Origin: Bacillota bacterium
Lineage (GTDB): Bacteria; Bacillota; Clostridia; Christensenellales; Aristaeellaceae
DNA length: 35,188 nucleotides
Reading direction: 5' to 3'
NCBI GenBank assembly: GCA_023415145.1
Contig: JAEZLW010000084.1
Location: 1-35,188, forward strand
Shown: positions 7,430 through 15,172 of the stretch, piece by piece
Position numbering within the stretch: the first letter of the stretch is position 1
Layout: each line of letters begins with the position of its first letter
The notes under the pieces: model-generated
Database searches by the model: none
Told to the model about the DNA's origin: nothing
Seen by the model: only the letters and a program-made list of their open reading frames with translations
Position numbers and translations under genes: made by a program

Positions 7430-8206
7430 TTACATTGTTGAATAATTGTTCTTGAGGAAATCGATCCATTCCTGATAGATTACTTCCCGCGTTTTTCCGA
7501 AAACAGCATCATAGTCTCCCGTTTTCAGAAGTGCCAAAACCTTGTCCCAGCCGTAGGCATTGTCCAGGTATTCGATATAGGTATGGGCGAAATAGTAGCC
7601 GCCCATGTTGGAAAACTCCACGGGGCTGCCGGTACCCATCTGCGAAAGGGTAGGTATGGGGGAGTTGTCGTACAGATCATCCGGTGCATATCCGTTGGTA
7701 AGATAAAGCGCGGCCCCCTCGTTGAGCCACAAGGGCATTTTGGGGTTCAGGATGGAATTGAGCGCGTGCACCATTTCATGGGGCGCGGCATACTTCCTTC
7801 TGTCGTAGGCTTGTTGGTTTGTGACTTCCGCAGGGGAGGCCAGAATCACGGTGCTGCCCTTGTTGTCGCCGATATACCAGTTCAGGTTCAGTAGCGGCGC
7901 GATAAGTCCGTACTTTTTCGTTTGAAAGGTGCTTTGCTTGTCGTAAATGTACAGCTTGATATCCTGTTTTTCCGAAAAGCCCAGTTTCTGCGTCAGCCTG
8001 CCGGCTTCTGCTTCCACTACGGAAAATACATCCCGGGCGGCAGCTTCCTCGGTTTCGTAGTAAACGGTGATCCAATCACCGTCAAGTGCGCTCATTTTAC
8101 CGTTATTCAGCCACAGTGTGGGGATAAAGGATGCGGCAAACAGCAGCACAAGAACCGCGAGAACAAGACCGATGATGACCAATGGCTTTTTCAAACTTTT
8201 CCGCAT
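7430..8206 (-). CDS. Membrane-anchored gluzincin-like metallopeptidase (peptidase MA-like)
   Basis: This 258-residue protein has a single N-terminal membrane segment (about 9–28) that would leave the rest outside the cell. A zinc-peptidase signature is visible: H143-E144-x-x-H147 (PHEMVHAL) with a likely third ligand E163 in WLNEGAALYL. This spacing is typical of the peptidase MA/gluzincin group. The substrate is unknown. GGGAGG lies 9 bases before ATG 8206. A TGG-TATAAT extended −10 at 8243–8238 overlaps the stop codon of the upstream methyltransferase gene, so it can be transcribed separately. A clear terminator follows. Confidence 0.8.
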   Translation of the reverse strand: MRKSLKKPLVIIGLVLAVLVLLFAASFIPTLWLNNGKMSALDGDWITVYYETEEAAARDVFSVVEAEAGRLTQKLGFSEKQDIKLYIYDKQSTFQTKKYGLIAPLLNLNWYIGDNKGSTVILASPAEVTNQQAYDRRKYAAPHEMVHALNSILNPKMPLWLNEGAALYLTNGYAPDDLYDNSPIPTLSQMGTGSPVEFSNMGGYYFAHTYIEYLDNAYGWDKVLALLKTGDYDAVFGKTREVIYQEWIDFLKNNYSTM

Positions 8207-8237
8207 AGTAAAATGCCTCCCTGTCCGGATACTGGAT

Positions 8238-8243
8238 ATTATA
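8238..8243 (-). promoter_or_regulatory. Extended −10 promoter element before the peptidase gene
   Basis: The minus strand reads TGG then TATAAT (8243–8238), an extended −10. No good −35 is visible 17 bases upstream. It lies over the 3' end of the upstream gene. Confidence 0.5.
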
Positions 8244-8853
8244 CCACAAAGGGGATGAACCGTTTGGTGCGCTTCATATACAAATCATAGGCTGTGCCGA
8301 ATTCCTTGAGCATGTCCCTTTCTTCGCGCCTGGCCAGGCGTACGTACATGTACACCATCACAGGGAACAAAATCAGCAGCGGCAGCGTTGCCCACTCGAT
8401 GAGCATGCCCAGAGACAAGAGCAACAGGCCTGTGTACTGGGGATGGCGAACGTAGCGGTAGATGCCCGTGGTGACCAGTTCGCCCTTGCCTTTATCTTTT
8501 GACCAGTAGGCCTTGTGAATTTCCCGCCAGCCAAGGAGGATGAGCGTCAGGGCAATGATGGCGCAGGCGATGTTAATGTACATCCCCAGATGCCCGACCT
8601 GCTTCACCAGCGTGTGGCCCCACAAAATGCCTTCCGGCAGGTTTTTGCCCACGATCCAGGAGATTACATACATGCTAAAAGGGATACCATGCATTTCAAT
8701 GGCAAAGGCGATAACAAAGGCCAGATACGTACCCCGGGGCTTTTTCTCCATCTTGCGGTAAAAGGGCAGAAAGAAAAGGATGACCGCGTAGATGGTAAAG
8801 AAAAAGAGCACACCACCCCAGTTGTAAAAATGGCTTTCCAGTGTTTCCCACAT
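8239..8853 (-). CDS. ICMT/phospholipid-methyltransferase-like membrane protein
   Basis: This 204-residue integral membrane protein has about four to five hydrophobic segments. Its C-terminal motif GIYRYVRHPQYTGLLL is the hallmark of the isoprenylcysteine carboxyl methyltransferase / DUF1295-like group, which methylates lipid or prenyl substrates with S-adenosylmethionine. Bacterial members are rarely characterised, so the substrate cannot be inferred. GGGAGGG is 8 bases before ATG 8853. The downstream peptidase gene starts 32 bases after its stop on the same strand, so partial co-transcription is likely. Confidence 0.8.
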   Translation of the reverse strand: MWETLESHFYNWGGVLFFFTIYAVILFFLPFYRKMEKKPRGTYLAFVIAFAIEMHGIPFSMYVISWIVGKNLPEGILWGHTLVKQVGHLGMYINIACAIIALTLILLGWREIHKAYWSKDKGKGELVTTGIYRYVRHPQYTGLLLLSLGMLIEWATLPLLILFPVMVYMYVRLARREERDMLKEFGTAYDLYMKRTKRFIPFVV

Positions 8854-8957
8854 AACATAAACCCTCCCGTATTCTTGCAGCCGCGCATATCATGCGGCTT
8901 CGTTACAAGAATAACAAAGAAATCTGAAGCACTTCTTATCGAAACCTTAAATCCGCC

Positions 8958-10364
8958 TTAAGCTTTGGGAATCGTGATGAAGAAAGTACAGCCTTTCCCC
9001 TGTGCCGTTTGAAGATGGATACTGCCGCCGTGCAGCGTAATGATCTGCTTGACGATGGCAAGCCCGAGGCCTGTGCCGCCGGTTTTCGAGTTTCGGGCCG
9101 CATCCGCCCGGACAAATGGTTCAAAGATGGATTGTTCCAAATCTTCCTTCATGCCAATGCCGGTATCCCTGAAACAGATTTCTAAAGTATCCACTTTTAT
9201 GATCAGGGAAAATGTGATGTTTGTGCCGGTCGGATTGTACTTCAGTGCATTCGCAAACAAGTTTTGAAACACCCTGTCCATGGCATGTTCATCGATGTGG
9301 GCAAACGCTTCCTCTTCAGGGATGTCAAATTCATAAGAAAAGCCTGCGCCGTCCAAACCGGCGATGTACCGGGCTGCTGTTCGGCGAAGGTATTCGCCCA
9401 TATCCATACAGCTTTTTTGAAGCCGGTATTCCGGGCTTTCCAGCTTGGATAGTTCAAACAACCCTGTGATCATCGCATTGGCACGCTGGCCGTTGTCCCT
9501 GATGGCCGTCAGATATGTCTGCTGTGCTTCCGATGGTTCATCCGGATGGCTGAGGCCGTATTCTGCATAGCCCAAGATGGCTGCCAGCGGGTTCTTCAAA
9601 TCGTGTGATATATCCAGCACCAGTTGGCGGCGGCTTTTTTCCGCCTGTTCCCTGAGTGTCGTTTCTTCCTGAATCTTTTGCGCCATGTCGTTGAACGTGT
9701 TTTGCAGCTCCAGAAATTCGTTCTTCAGCTTCAAATCTACCCGGGCTGCGTAATTGCCCTCTTTTAGCTGCCGTGTACCCTGGCACAGCTTTTGGAGCGG
9801 CCTTGTGATGGTCAGCGCTGTCAGCCTTGAGGAAGCAACCGCGGCCAGTGAAAGCAGCAGCAGATACAGGATCGCCGTAGCGACGATGGCCCCTACTACG
9901 GCCTGCGTATCCTTGGACGGGTATACCGTATTGCCGGCAATAAAAAAGTCGATACGAAGGGAGGTGGGAAAGGTAACGACCAGCCAGAACCGGCCTTCCT
10001 GACTGTAGGCGATGTCGTGGCTGTAGGGCACGCCTACGGCACGGCTTCCTGTGAGAAAATCGGTAAATTCTCCGGGTGTCAACTCTGTTTTTTGAAATAC
10101 GTCCAGCCCGCTGGACAACACGATTTCATATTGATCATTAATCACCTGCACGCCGCCGCCGCTATCCGTAACGCCGGATGGATCGATGCTATGGTAGTCC
10201 GCCTGCAAAAGAGCCCGGGCGGGATAGCGGTTTTTGACAAGCACGTTGGAAAGTATGCTGTTTGCAAAGTCCAGCGCTGCAAAGGCAATCAGACCCACGA
10301 GGGCGGACAGGAGCAGCATCAGGCCGTAATGCAAAAGGAAGCTGCGGTGCATTTTCTGCGTCAT
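8958..10364 (-). CDS. Membrane sensor histidine kinase
   Basis: This 468-residue two-component sensor has a first membrane segment at about 11–33, an extracytoplasmic domain at about 35–150 and a second segment at about 153–178. HAMP follows at about 180–232, then HisKA with the phosphorylated H254 in DISHDLKNPL. The HATPase domain has an N box at 367–377, DTGIG at 400–404 and GGTGLGL at 429–435. All catalytic motifs are intact. Its ATG overlaps the stop of the response regulator gene by 4 bases (ATGA), so the two are translationally coupled. The pair is divergent from the phosphonate-type transporter gene phnD, making that operon a reasonable target, but no operator was identified. Confidence 0.93.
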   Translation of the reverse strand: MTQKMHRSFLLHYGLMLLLSALVGLIAFAALDFANSILSNVLVKNRYPARALLQADYHSIDPSGVTDSGGGVQVINDQYEIVLSSGLDVFQKTELTPGEFTDFLTGSRAVGVPYSHDIAYSQEGRFWLVVTFPTSLRIDFFIAGNTVYPSKDTQAVVGAIVATAILYLLLLSLAAVASSRLTALTITRPLQKLCQGTRQLKEGNYAARVDLKLKNEFLELQNTFNDMAQKIQEETTLREQAEKSRRQLVLDISHDLKNPLAAILGYAEYGLSHPDEPSEAQQTYLTAIRDNGQRANAMITGLFELSKLESPEYRLQKSCMDMGEYLRRTAARYIAGLDGAGFSYEFDIPEEEAFAHIDEHAMDRVFQNLFANALKYNPTGTNITFSLIIKVDTLEICFRDTGIGMKEDLEQSIFEPFVRADAARNSKTGGTGLGLAIVKQIITLHGGSIHLQTAQGKGCTFFITIPKA

Positions 10365-11065
10365 GGCTGCGCGCCTCCATTTGTAGAAAACCTGTAGCCT
10401 ATACCCCGCACCGTTTGGATGTAGGTCGGGTTCTTCGGATCGGTTTCGATTTTGCCGCGCAGGTGGCTGATATGCACCATGACGGTGTTGTCGTCATAAT
10501 AGGCGCTTTCATTCCAAACAGCCTGGTATAATTGCCGTTTGGTGAAAACGCGGCCAGGGTTTTCCATCAGATGGCATAACAGCAAATACTCCTTGGCGCT
10601 TAAGTCCAGTGATGCCCCATTCAAAAGGGCCGTGCAGCCCGCCTTGTCAAGTGTCAGCGGTCCAGCTTGAAGGAGCGTGCTGGCTTCGCTTTTTACACCG
10701 GCATTCTCCCGGCTTCGGCGCAGGCGGGCAGCGATGCGGGCCATCAGTTCAGCCATTGAAAAAGGCTTGGTCAGGTAGTCGTCTGCGCCCAGGTTAAGCC
10801 CCAGCACCTTGTCCATTTCCTCGCCCCGGGCGGTGAGCAGTATGACGGGCACATCGCTTACTTCCCGAAGCTTTCGCAAAAGGTTCAGGCCATCCAGCCC
10901 CGGCATCATGACATCCAAAAGGGCCAGGTCGAACTTCTCCCGCTGGAATCGTGTGAAGGCATCAAGACCGTTGGATGCCTCCGCAACGTCATATCCCTCT
11001 TTAGCAAGGTTCATACGCAAAAGCGAGCGCAGATCCTGCTCGTCCTCGGCCACCAAAATTCTCAT
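10361..11065 (-). CDS. OmpR/PhoB-family response regulator
   Basis: This 234-residue regulator has an N-terminal receiver with acidic pocket E7/D8, phosphoacceptor D51 (LLDVMMPG), T78 and K100 (TKPF), and a C-terminal winged-helix domain (about 132–230). ATG 11065 is chosen because GAGGAG lies 7 bases upstream; the ATG at 11071 is one base from that site and too close. It forms a two-gene operon with the kinase, ending in a 4-base overlap. An extended −10 promoter lies about 105 bases upstream. The signal is unknown. Confidence 0.93.
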   Translation of the reverse strand: MRILVAEDEQDLRSLLRMNLAKEGYDVAEASNGLDAFTRFQREKFDLALLDVMMPGLDGLNLLRKLREVSDVPVILLTARGEEMDKVLGLNLGADDYLTKPFSMAELMARIAARLRRSRENAGVKSEASTLLQAGPLTLDKAGCTALLNGASLDLSAKEYLLLCHLMENPGRVFTKRQLYQAVWNESAYYDDNTVMVHISHLRGKIETDPKNPTYIQTVRGIGYRFSTNGGAQP

Positions 11066-11168
11066 GCACATACTCCTCGAAATCTAAGATTCCATGCTGG
11101 ACGTTGAACCCATTGTTGAATAACACCGTTTCATCCATACGTTTTTTACACGGATAGCTGCAATAAAA

Positions 11169-11197
11169 AGTATAGCATAGAGAGGGTATAAGGAAAA
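11169..11197 (-). promoter_or_regulatory. Promoter of the two-component operon
   Basis: The minus strand carries an extended −10, TGC-TATACT (−10 at 11174–11169). A weak −35 TTTTCC lies 17 bases away (11197–11192). The predicted start near 11162 gives a leader of about 95 bases. Confidence 0.5.
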
Positions 11198-11249
11198 GAA
11201 AAGGTTGGATGAACTAACAAAAAAATTGTCAAATTCTAGCGAAGGGTGA

Positions 11250-11278
11250 TTGAAATGCATCTTATGAAGGCGTACAAT
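11250..11278 (+). promoter_or_regulatory. Sigma-A promoter of phnD
   Basis: TTGAAA (11250–11255) and TACAAT (11273–11278) have a 17-base spacer. The start would be near 11285, about 30 bases before the phnD start codon. Confidence 0.75.
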
Positions 11279-11315
11279 ATGTGCGTACCCGAAAAAAATT
11301 GAGGGGGAAAACCAC

Positions 11316-12359
11316 ATGAAGAAGTTCCTTGCTCTGCTGCTGGCTGTACTGATGATCGCCGGCTGCACGTCCGCGATGGCCGATGCTGTCAAACTGGATA
11401 AGCTGACCCTTGAGTTCGTACCCTCCAAGGACGCAGATGTCATCATCACCGGTACCAAGAACCTGCCGGAGCTTTTGAAGGCTGCTCTGCTTGAGCAGGG
11501 TTATGAAGTGGGCGAGGTCGACATCACCGTTGGCACGTCCTACGAAGCCACCGGCGAAGCCATGGCTGCCGGCACCATCGATATCGGCTGGCTGCCCGGC
11601 GGCACCTACGCGCTGTACAGCGATGAAGTAGACGTCATCCTGACCGCTACACGCGCCGGTCTGAGCAATGACAGCACCGACCCCAAAACCTGGAACGGTG
11701 ATGCCAACAAGACCCTGCCCACCGATGAGCAGGTGACCTTCTACCGCTCACTGATTTACGCTACGCCTTCCGCCTATGGCAAGGAACTGGCCGCCAAGGT
11801 CACCGCCGGCGAAGCCCTCACCTGGGACGACATCAACAAGGCCAACTGGGCCGTGCTGAAGACCTCTTCCTCCGCCGGTTACATCTATCCCACCATGTGG
11901 TTGATGGAGAACTTTGAAGGCAAGAAACTCTCCGACCTGACCACTGCTGTCACACTCAGCGGCTATGGCGAGAGCTTTGCGCAGGCTGCCGCCGAATCTG
12001 TTGACGTCATTGTTTGCTACGCTGACGGCCGCCGCGATTATGAGGCTGCCTGGACTCTGCCAACCGATCAGAAGGATGCGACCGGTAAGGCCGGCATGGG
12101 CCGCACCGAATCCATCTGGAACGAACTGAGCGTCATCGGCGTGACCGATGGCATCTACAATGACACCGTTTCCATCACCAAGGCGAACCCCGCGGTGTAT
12201 AACCCCGAATTCATCGCCGCGATCCAGAACGCCCTGATCAATGTCATCGCAACTGAAGAAGGCAAGGCCATCTTCTCTGTGTACAGCCACAGCGGCTATG
12301 CTCCCGCTACCGATGCTGATTACGAAGGTGCCCGCCAGGCGCTGAAGGTTGTGCAATAA
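11316..12359 (+). CDS. phnD: Phosphonate/phosphite-type ABC transporter substrate-binding lipoprotein
   Basis: This 347-residue PhnD-family binding protein captures a phosphorus-containing ligand outside the membrane and delivers it to the PhnE channel. The N-terminus is a lipoprotein signal (MKKFLALLL) with lipobox IAGC; the cysteine at about 17 would carry the lipid anchor. The PhnD-like core includes GTSYEATGEAMAAGTIDIGW near 70–90 and the typical SSSAGYIYPTMWL near 185–200. GAGGGG lies upstream of ATG 11316. A terminator directly follows, then an inserted MITE-like element, so phnD is transcriptionally separated from phnC–phnE–phnE. Many PhnD-like proteins bind phosphite, phosphonates or other phosphorylated molecules, so the exact ligand is open. 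Confidence 0.9.
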   Translation: MKKFLALLLAVLMIAGCTSAMADAVKLDKLTLEFVPSKDADVIITGTKNLPELLKAALLEQGYEVGEVDITVGTSYEATGEAMAAGTIDIGWLPGGTYALYSDEVDVILTATRAGLSNDSTDPKTWNGDANKTLPTDEQVTFYRSLIYATPSAYGKELAAKVTAGEALTWDDINKANWAVLKTSSSAGYIYPTMWLMENFEGKKLSDLTTAVTLSGYGESFAQAAAESVDVIVCYADGRRDYEAAWTLPTDQKDATGKAGMGRTESIWNELSVIGVTDGIYNDTVSITKANPAVYNPEFIAAIQNALINVIATEEGKAIFSVYSHSGYAPATDADYEGARQALKVVQ

Positions 12360-12373
12360 TCCTCTGGTTTCAA

Positions 12374-12413
12374 AGAGGCGGTACGGTACATGCCGTATCG
12401 CCTCTCTTTCTTT
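12374..12413 (+). terminator. Terminator after phnD
   Basis: A 13-bp stem (12374–12386 with 12393–12405, one wobble) around TACATG is followed by a T-rich run. Strong binding-protein expression with limited read-through into the transporter genes is a common layout. Confidence 0.85.
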
Positions 12414-12423
12414 GACAGCAACT

Positions 12424-12555
12424 CAGGGCAGTCTCATTTAAGCTTTTTTGCAAAAGTAAGGATGCCTCCGATCGCCCTGGACCTTCGGATGCACAGCTTG
12501 TTTTCTCTATTTCTTCGCTTGTCGCCTTGACAATAATTCAAATAAGACTGCCCTG
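12424..12555. mobile_element. MITE-like element between phnD and phnC
   Basis: This 132-bp non-coding element is bounded by inverted repeats. CAGGGCAGTCTCATTT (12424–12439) matches the complement of 12540–12555 at 15 of 16 positions. Immediately outside lie GACAGCAACT (12414–12423) and GACAGCATCT (12556–12565), which agree at 9 of 10 bases and look like a target-site duplication. No transposase is encoded, so it would need to be moved in trans or is a remnant of an insertion sequence. Internal sequence also contains an imperfect palindrome around GGATGCC…GGATGC. A functional phnC promoter starts 20 bases beyond its right end. Confidence 0.7.
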
Positions 12556-12574
12556 GACAGCATCTTATGAGCTA

Positions 12575-12603
12575 TTGTCATTTAATGTCGTAGATGATAT
12601 AGT
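12575..12603 (+). promoter_or_regulatory. Sigma-A promoter of phnC–phnE–phnE–nucleotidase
   Basis: TTGTCA (12575–12580) and TATAGT (12598–12603) have a 17-base spacer. The promoter sits between the MITE-like element and phnC and gives the transporter genes their own start. Confidence 0.75.
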
Positions 12604-12639
12604 AAAAATGCAATCTATACAAAGTGAAGAGGCGTGCCT

Positions 12640-13488
12640 ATGATCGAGTTTGTCCATGCCGGAAAGACCTATCCCAACGGTGTTCAAGGGCTGAAAAATG
12701 TGACCCTGAAAATTGAACAAGGTGAGTTTGTTGCAATCATCGGCCTTTCGGGTGCGGGCAAATCAACGCTGATTCGAACGATTAACCGGATGATTGACAT
12801 TACCGCAGGAAGTGTAATGGTCAACGATGTTGACGTGATGACATTGCACGGAAAAAGCCTGCGTAGGTTTCGCCGCCATATTGGCATGATCTTTCAATCC
12901 TTCAATCTTGTAACACGCTCAACGGTTATTAAAAATGTTCTCACCTCCATGGTGCCCGACATGAACTTTTTTCGTGTGCTTTTCGGTATCTTCACCAAAA
13001 AGCAGGAGATGGCCGCGCTGGAGGCACTTGACAAGGTTGGCATTCTGGATAAAGCCTATACCCGCTGCGATCAGCTCTCCGGCGGGCAGCAGCAGCGCGT
13101 GGCGCTGGCGAGGACGCTGAATCAAAATCCATCCATCATACTGGCGGACGAGCCCGTTGCCGCGCTGGATCCGGTGACCGCCAACCAGGTGATGAGCGAT
13201 TTCAAGCGTATCAATAAGGAAATGAATATATCCATCCTCATCAATATCCATCATGTTGACCTGGCGCTTGATTTTGCCGACCGTGTAATCGGCATCCGCG
13301 CGGGGGAAATCGTCTATGATGGGCCGGTTGGGGATGTAACCCAGGAGGTACTTGATTCTATTTATAACGGTGCGCCGGTGCCCAAGGCAGCCGATGAGCA
13401 AAGTGCCAGGGAAGCTGCTCTGATTGCTGCGGCTAAAGAAAATATGGAGGATACAGAGCGCTTCTCTCAGAAAGGGGCGCAGTTTTGA
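12640..13488 (+). CDS. phnC: Phosphonate-type ABC transporter ATP-binding protein
   Basis: This 282-residue ATPase powers import through the two PhnE permeases. Walker A GLSGAGKST is at 35–43, the Q-loop follows near IFQSFNL, the signature LSGGQQQR is at 146–153 and Walker B IILADEP at 166–172, with a conserved histidine in INIHHVDLAL. The order and length fit PhnC. ATG 12640 is preferred since GAAGAGG lies 7 bases before it; the GTG at 12634 is too close. Its stop TGA overlaps the start of phnE by one base (TGATG), which implies coupled translation. Confidence 0.92.
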   Translation: MIEFVHAGKTYPNGVQGLKNVTLKIEQGEFVAIIGLSGAGKSTLIRTINRMIDITAGSVMVNDVDVMTLHGKSLRRFRRHIGMIFQSFNLVTRSTVIKNVLTSMVPDMNFFRVLFGIFTKKQEMAALEALDKVGILDKAYTRCDQLSGGQQQRVALARTLNQNPSIILADEPVAALDPVTANQVMSDFKRINKEMNISILINIHHVDLALDFADRVIGIRAGEIVYDGPVGDVTQEVLDSIYNGAPVPKAADEQSAREAALIAAAKENMEDTERFSQKGAQF

Positions 13489-14339
13489 TGGCAAAAGCAA
13501 AACAGCCCAAAGCCGCAAGACCGCCCTTGTTTGACCTCATCTTTAAACCGAAGGTGATGATGGTCGGCAGTCACAGCGTAATGAAGCCGTGCTCACGCGC
13601 ACTTCCCATATGGCTGGTGCTGATTGCCGTGGTATGGGGTTCGGTTGTGATTACAGGCTTTGATCTGTCCATTATCGTAAAGCGTGGATATCAATTCACA
13701 GTTATTCTCAAGAAGGTCTTTAGCCCCGATTGGAGCTATTTTGACAAGGTCATACGGCCATTGCTGGATACCATCAAGATGTCTGTCATGGGCTCGGTGA
13801 TTGGATCCACGCTCGCGCTGCCTGTCGCCGTTATGGCTTCCGCCAACATCAACCGAAATGGTGCGATCGTTGCTGTGCTGCGCTTGCTTCTCAATATCGT
13901 ACGTACACTGCCAACGCTGGTCATAGCCTCCATCTGCGCGTTGATCTTTGGTTTGGGCACCTTCGCGGGTACGGTCGCAATCACGATTTTTACCTTCGGC
14001 ATTGTTGCAAAAATGCTGTATGAGAGCATCGAAACCATTGACATGGGCGCTTTTGAAGCCATGGAAGCGCTGGGTGCTTCGAAATTCGAAGCCTTCTGGA
14101 GCGCTTGCTTTCCGCAGATTCTGCCCACGTATCTATCCCATTGCCTTTATTCGTTTGAAATCAACGTTCGTGCCGCTTCCATCTTGGGCTACGTCGGTGC
14201 CGGCGGCTTGGGCATTCTCATCAACGAGCGCATCGGCTGGCGTGATTATGAGGGGCTGGGTACGGTATTGATCGCGCTGTTCGTAGTCGTGCTTATCATT
14301 GAGAATACCAGTCAGTTCCTGCGCAGAAAGCTCAGCTAG
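13488..14339 (+). CDS. phnE: Phosphonate-type ABC transporter permease 1
   Basis: This 283-residue PhnE-type permease has about six membrane segments, beginning after a basic N-terminal tail. The cytoplasmic EAA-loop sequence MGAFEAMEALGASKFEAFW contacts the ATPase, and IRTLPTLVIASI is typical of the family. ATG 13488 overlaps the phnC stop and is preferred over the TTG at 13485. A second, homologous permease gene begins 12 bases after its stop, so the channel is probably a heterodimer. Confidence 0.9.
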   Translation: MAKAKQPKAARPPLFDLIFKPKVMMVGSHSVMKPCSRALPIWLVLIAVVWGSVVITGFDLSIIVKRGYQFTVILKKVFSPDWSYFDKVIRPLLDTIKMSVMGSVIGSTLALPVAVMASANINRNGAIVAVLRLLLNIVRTLPTLVIASICALIFGLGTFAGTVAITIFTFGIVAKMLYESIETIDMGAFEAMEALGASKFEAFWSACFPQILPTYLSHCLYSFEINVRAASILGYVGAGGLGILINERIGWRDYEGLGTVLIALFVVVLIIENTSQFLRRKLS

Positions 14340-14351
14340 GAGGCCGCAAGC

Positions 14352-15170
14352 ATGCTAAGATTCAACAACCCAATTGAAGAGATGTACGAGCGCAGGCCAA
14401 GGCTCTGGTGGCTGTACACCCTGGTACTGCTCGTTGTCGTAGCCATCCTTTTTTGGTCAGGCAGCGCAATTGAATTCAAGGGCCTCGCAGCAAAGGGCAG
14501 CGAGGTTGCTTATGGTATCATTTATGGCATTTCGAATCCGGATGCGACGCTGTTGTTTAACAGCACAACAGATGGTGTTCCGTACATGCTGTTTCAGACG
14601 ATCGCCATTGCGATTCTGGGCACGATTATCGGCGGAGTACTGGCGGTTCCGGTAAGTTTTTTGGCAAGTGAAAATATCGTGCCGAAATGGCTTGCGTTTA
14701 TTGTCAGGGCGTTCATTTTGCTCATCCGCACGATTCCTACCCTTGTCTGGGCTCTAGTGTGGATAAGGGTGACAGGACCGGGCGCGTTTTGCGGCGTTGT
14801 AACGCAAAGCATTTGCTCCATTGGCATGATCAGCAAAATGTATATCAATGCCATTGAGGACCTGGATACCAGAATTTTGGAAAGTCTTGACGCTGCCGGG
14901 TGCAACACTTTCCAGAAGATTCGCTACGGAGTTCTTCCGCAGTTGTATGCCAACTTCGTATCCACCCTGATCTACCGCTTTGACATCAACATCAAGGATG
15001 CGACAACGTTGGGCATTGTCGGCGCGGGCGGTATCGGCGCAGCGCTGATACAGTGCATCAACAGCCGCCGCTGGAGCATGGTAGGCGCATTCCTGTGCGG
15101 TTTGATACTGCTGATGATATTCATCGAGTTGTTCTCCACCAAAGTCCGCAAGAAGCTGGCAAGAGGCTGA
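14352..15170 (+). CDS. phnE: Phosphonate-type ABC transporter permease 2
   Basis: This 272-residue second PhnE-type permease has an N-terminal membrane segment followed by the permease core. FILLIRTIPTLVWAL matches the same family motif as the neighbour, and the EAA-like loop is around LDTRILESLDAAGCNTFQ. AGGAGG precedes ATG 14352 by about 8 bases. Paired PhnE subunits are typical of phosphite and phosphonate importers of this class. The following nucleotidase gene starts only 2 bases after the stop. Confidence 0.9.
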   Translation: MLRFNNPIEEMYERRPRLWWLYTLVLLVVVAILFWSGSAIEFKGLAAKGSEVAYGIIYGISNPDATLLFNSTTDGVPYMLFQTIAIAILGTIIGGVLAVPVSFLASENIVPKWLAFIVRAFILLIRTIPTLVWALVWIRVTGPGAFCGVVTQSICSIGMISKMYINAIEDLDTRILESLDAAGCNTFQKIRYGVLPQLYANFVSTLIYRFDINIKDATTLGIVGAGGIGAALIQCINSRRWSMVGAFLCGLILLMIFIELFSTKVRKKLARG

Positions 15171-15172
15171 CC

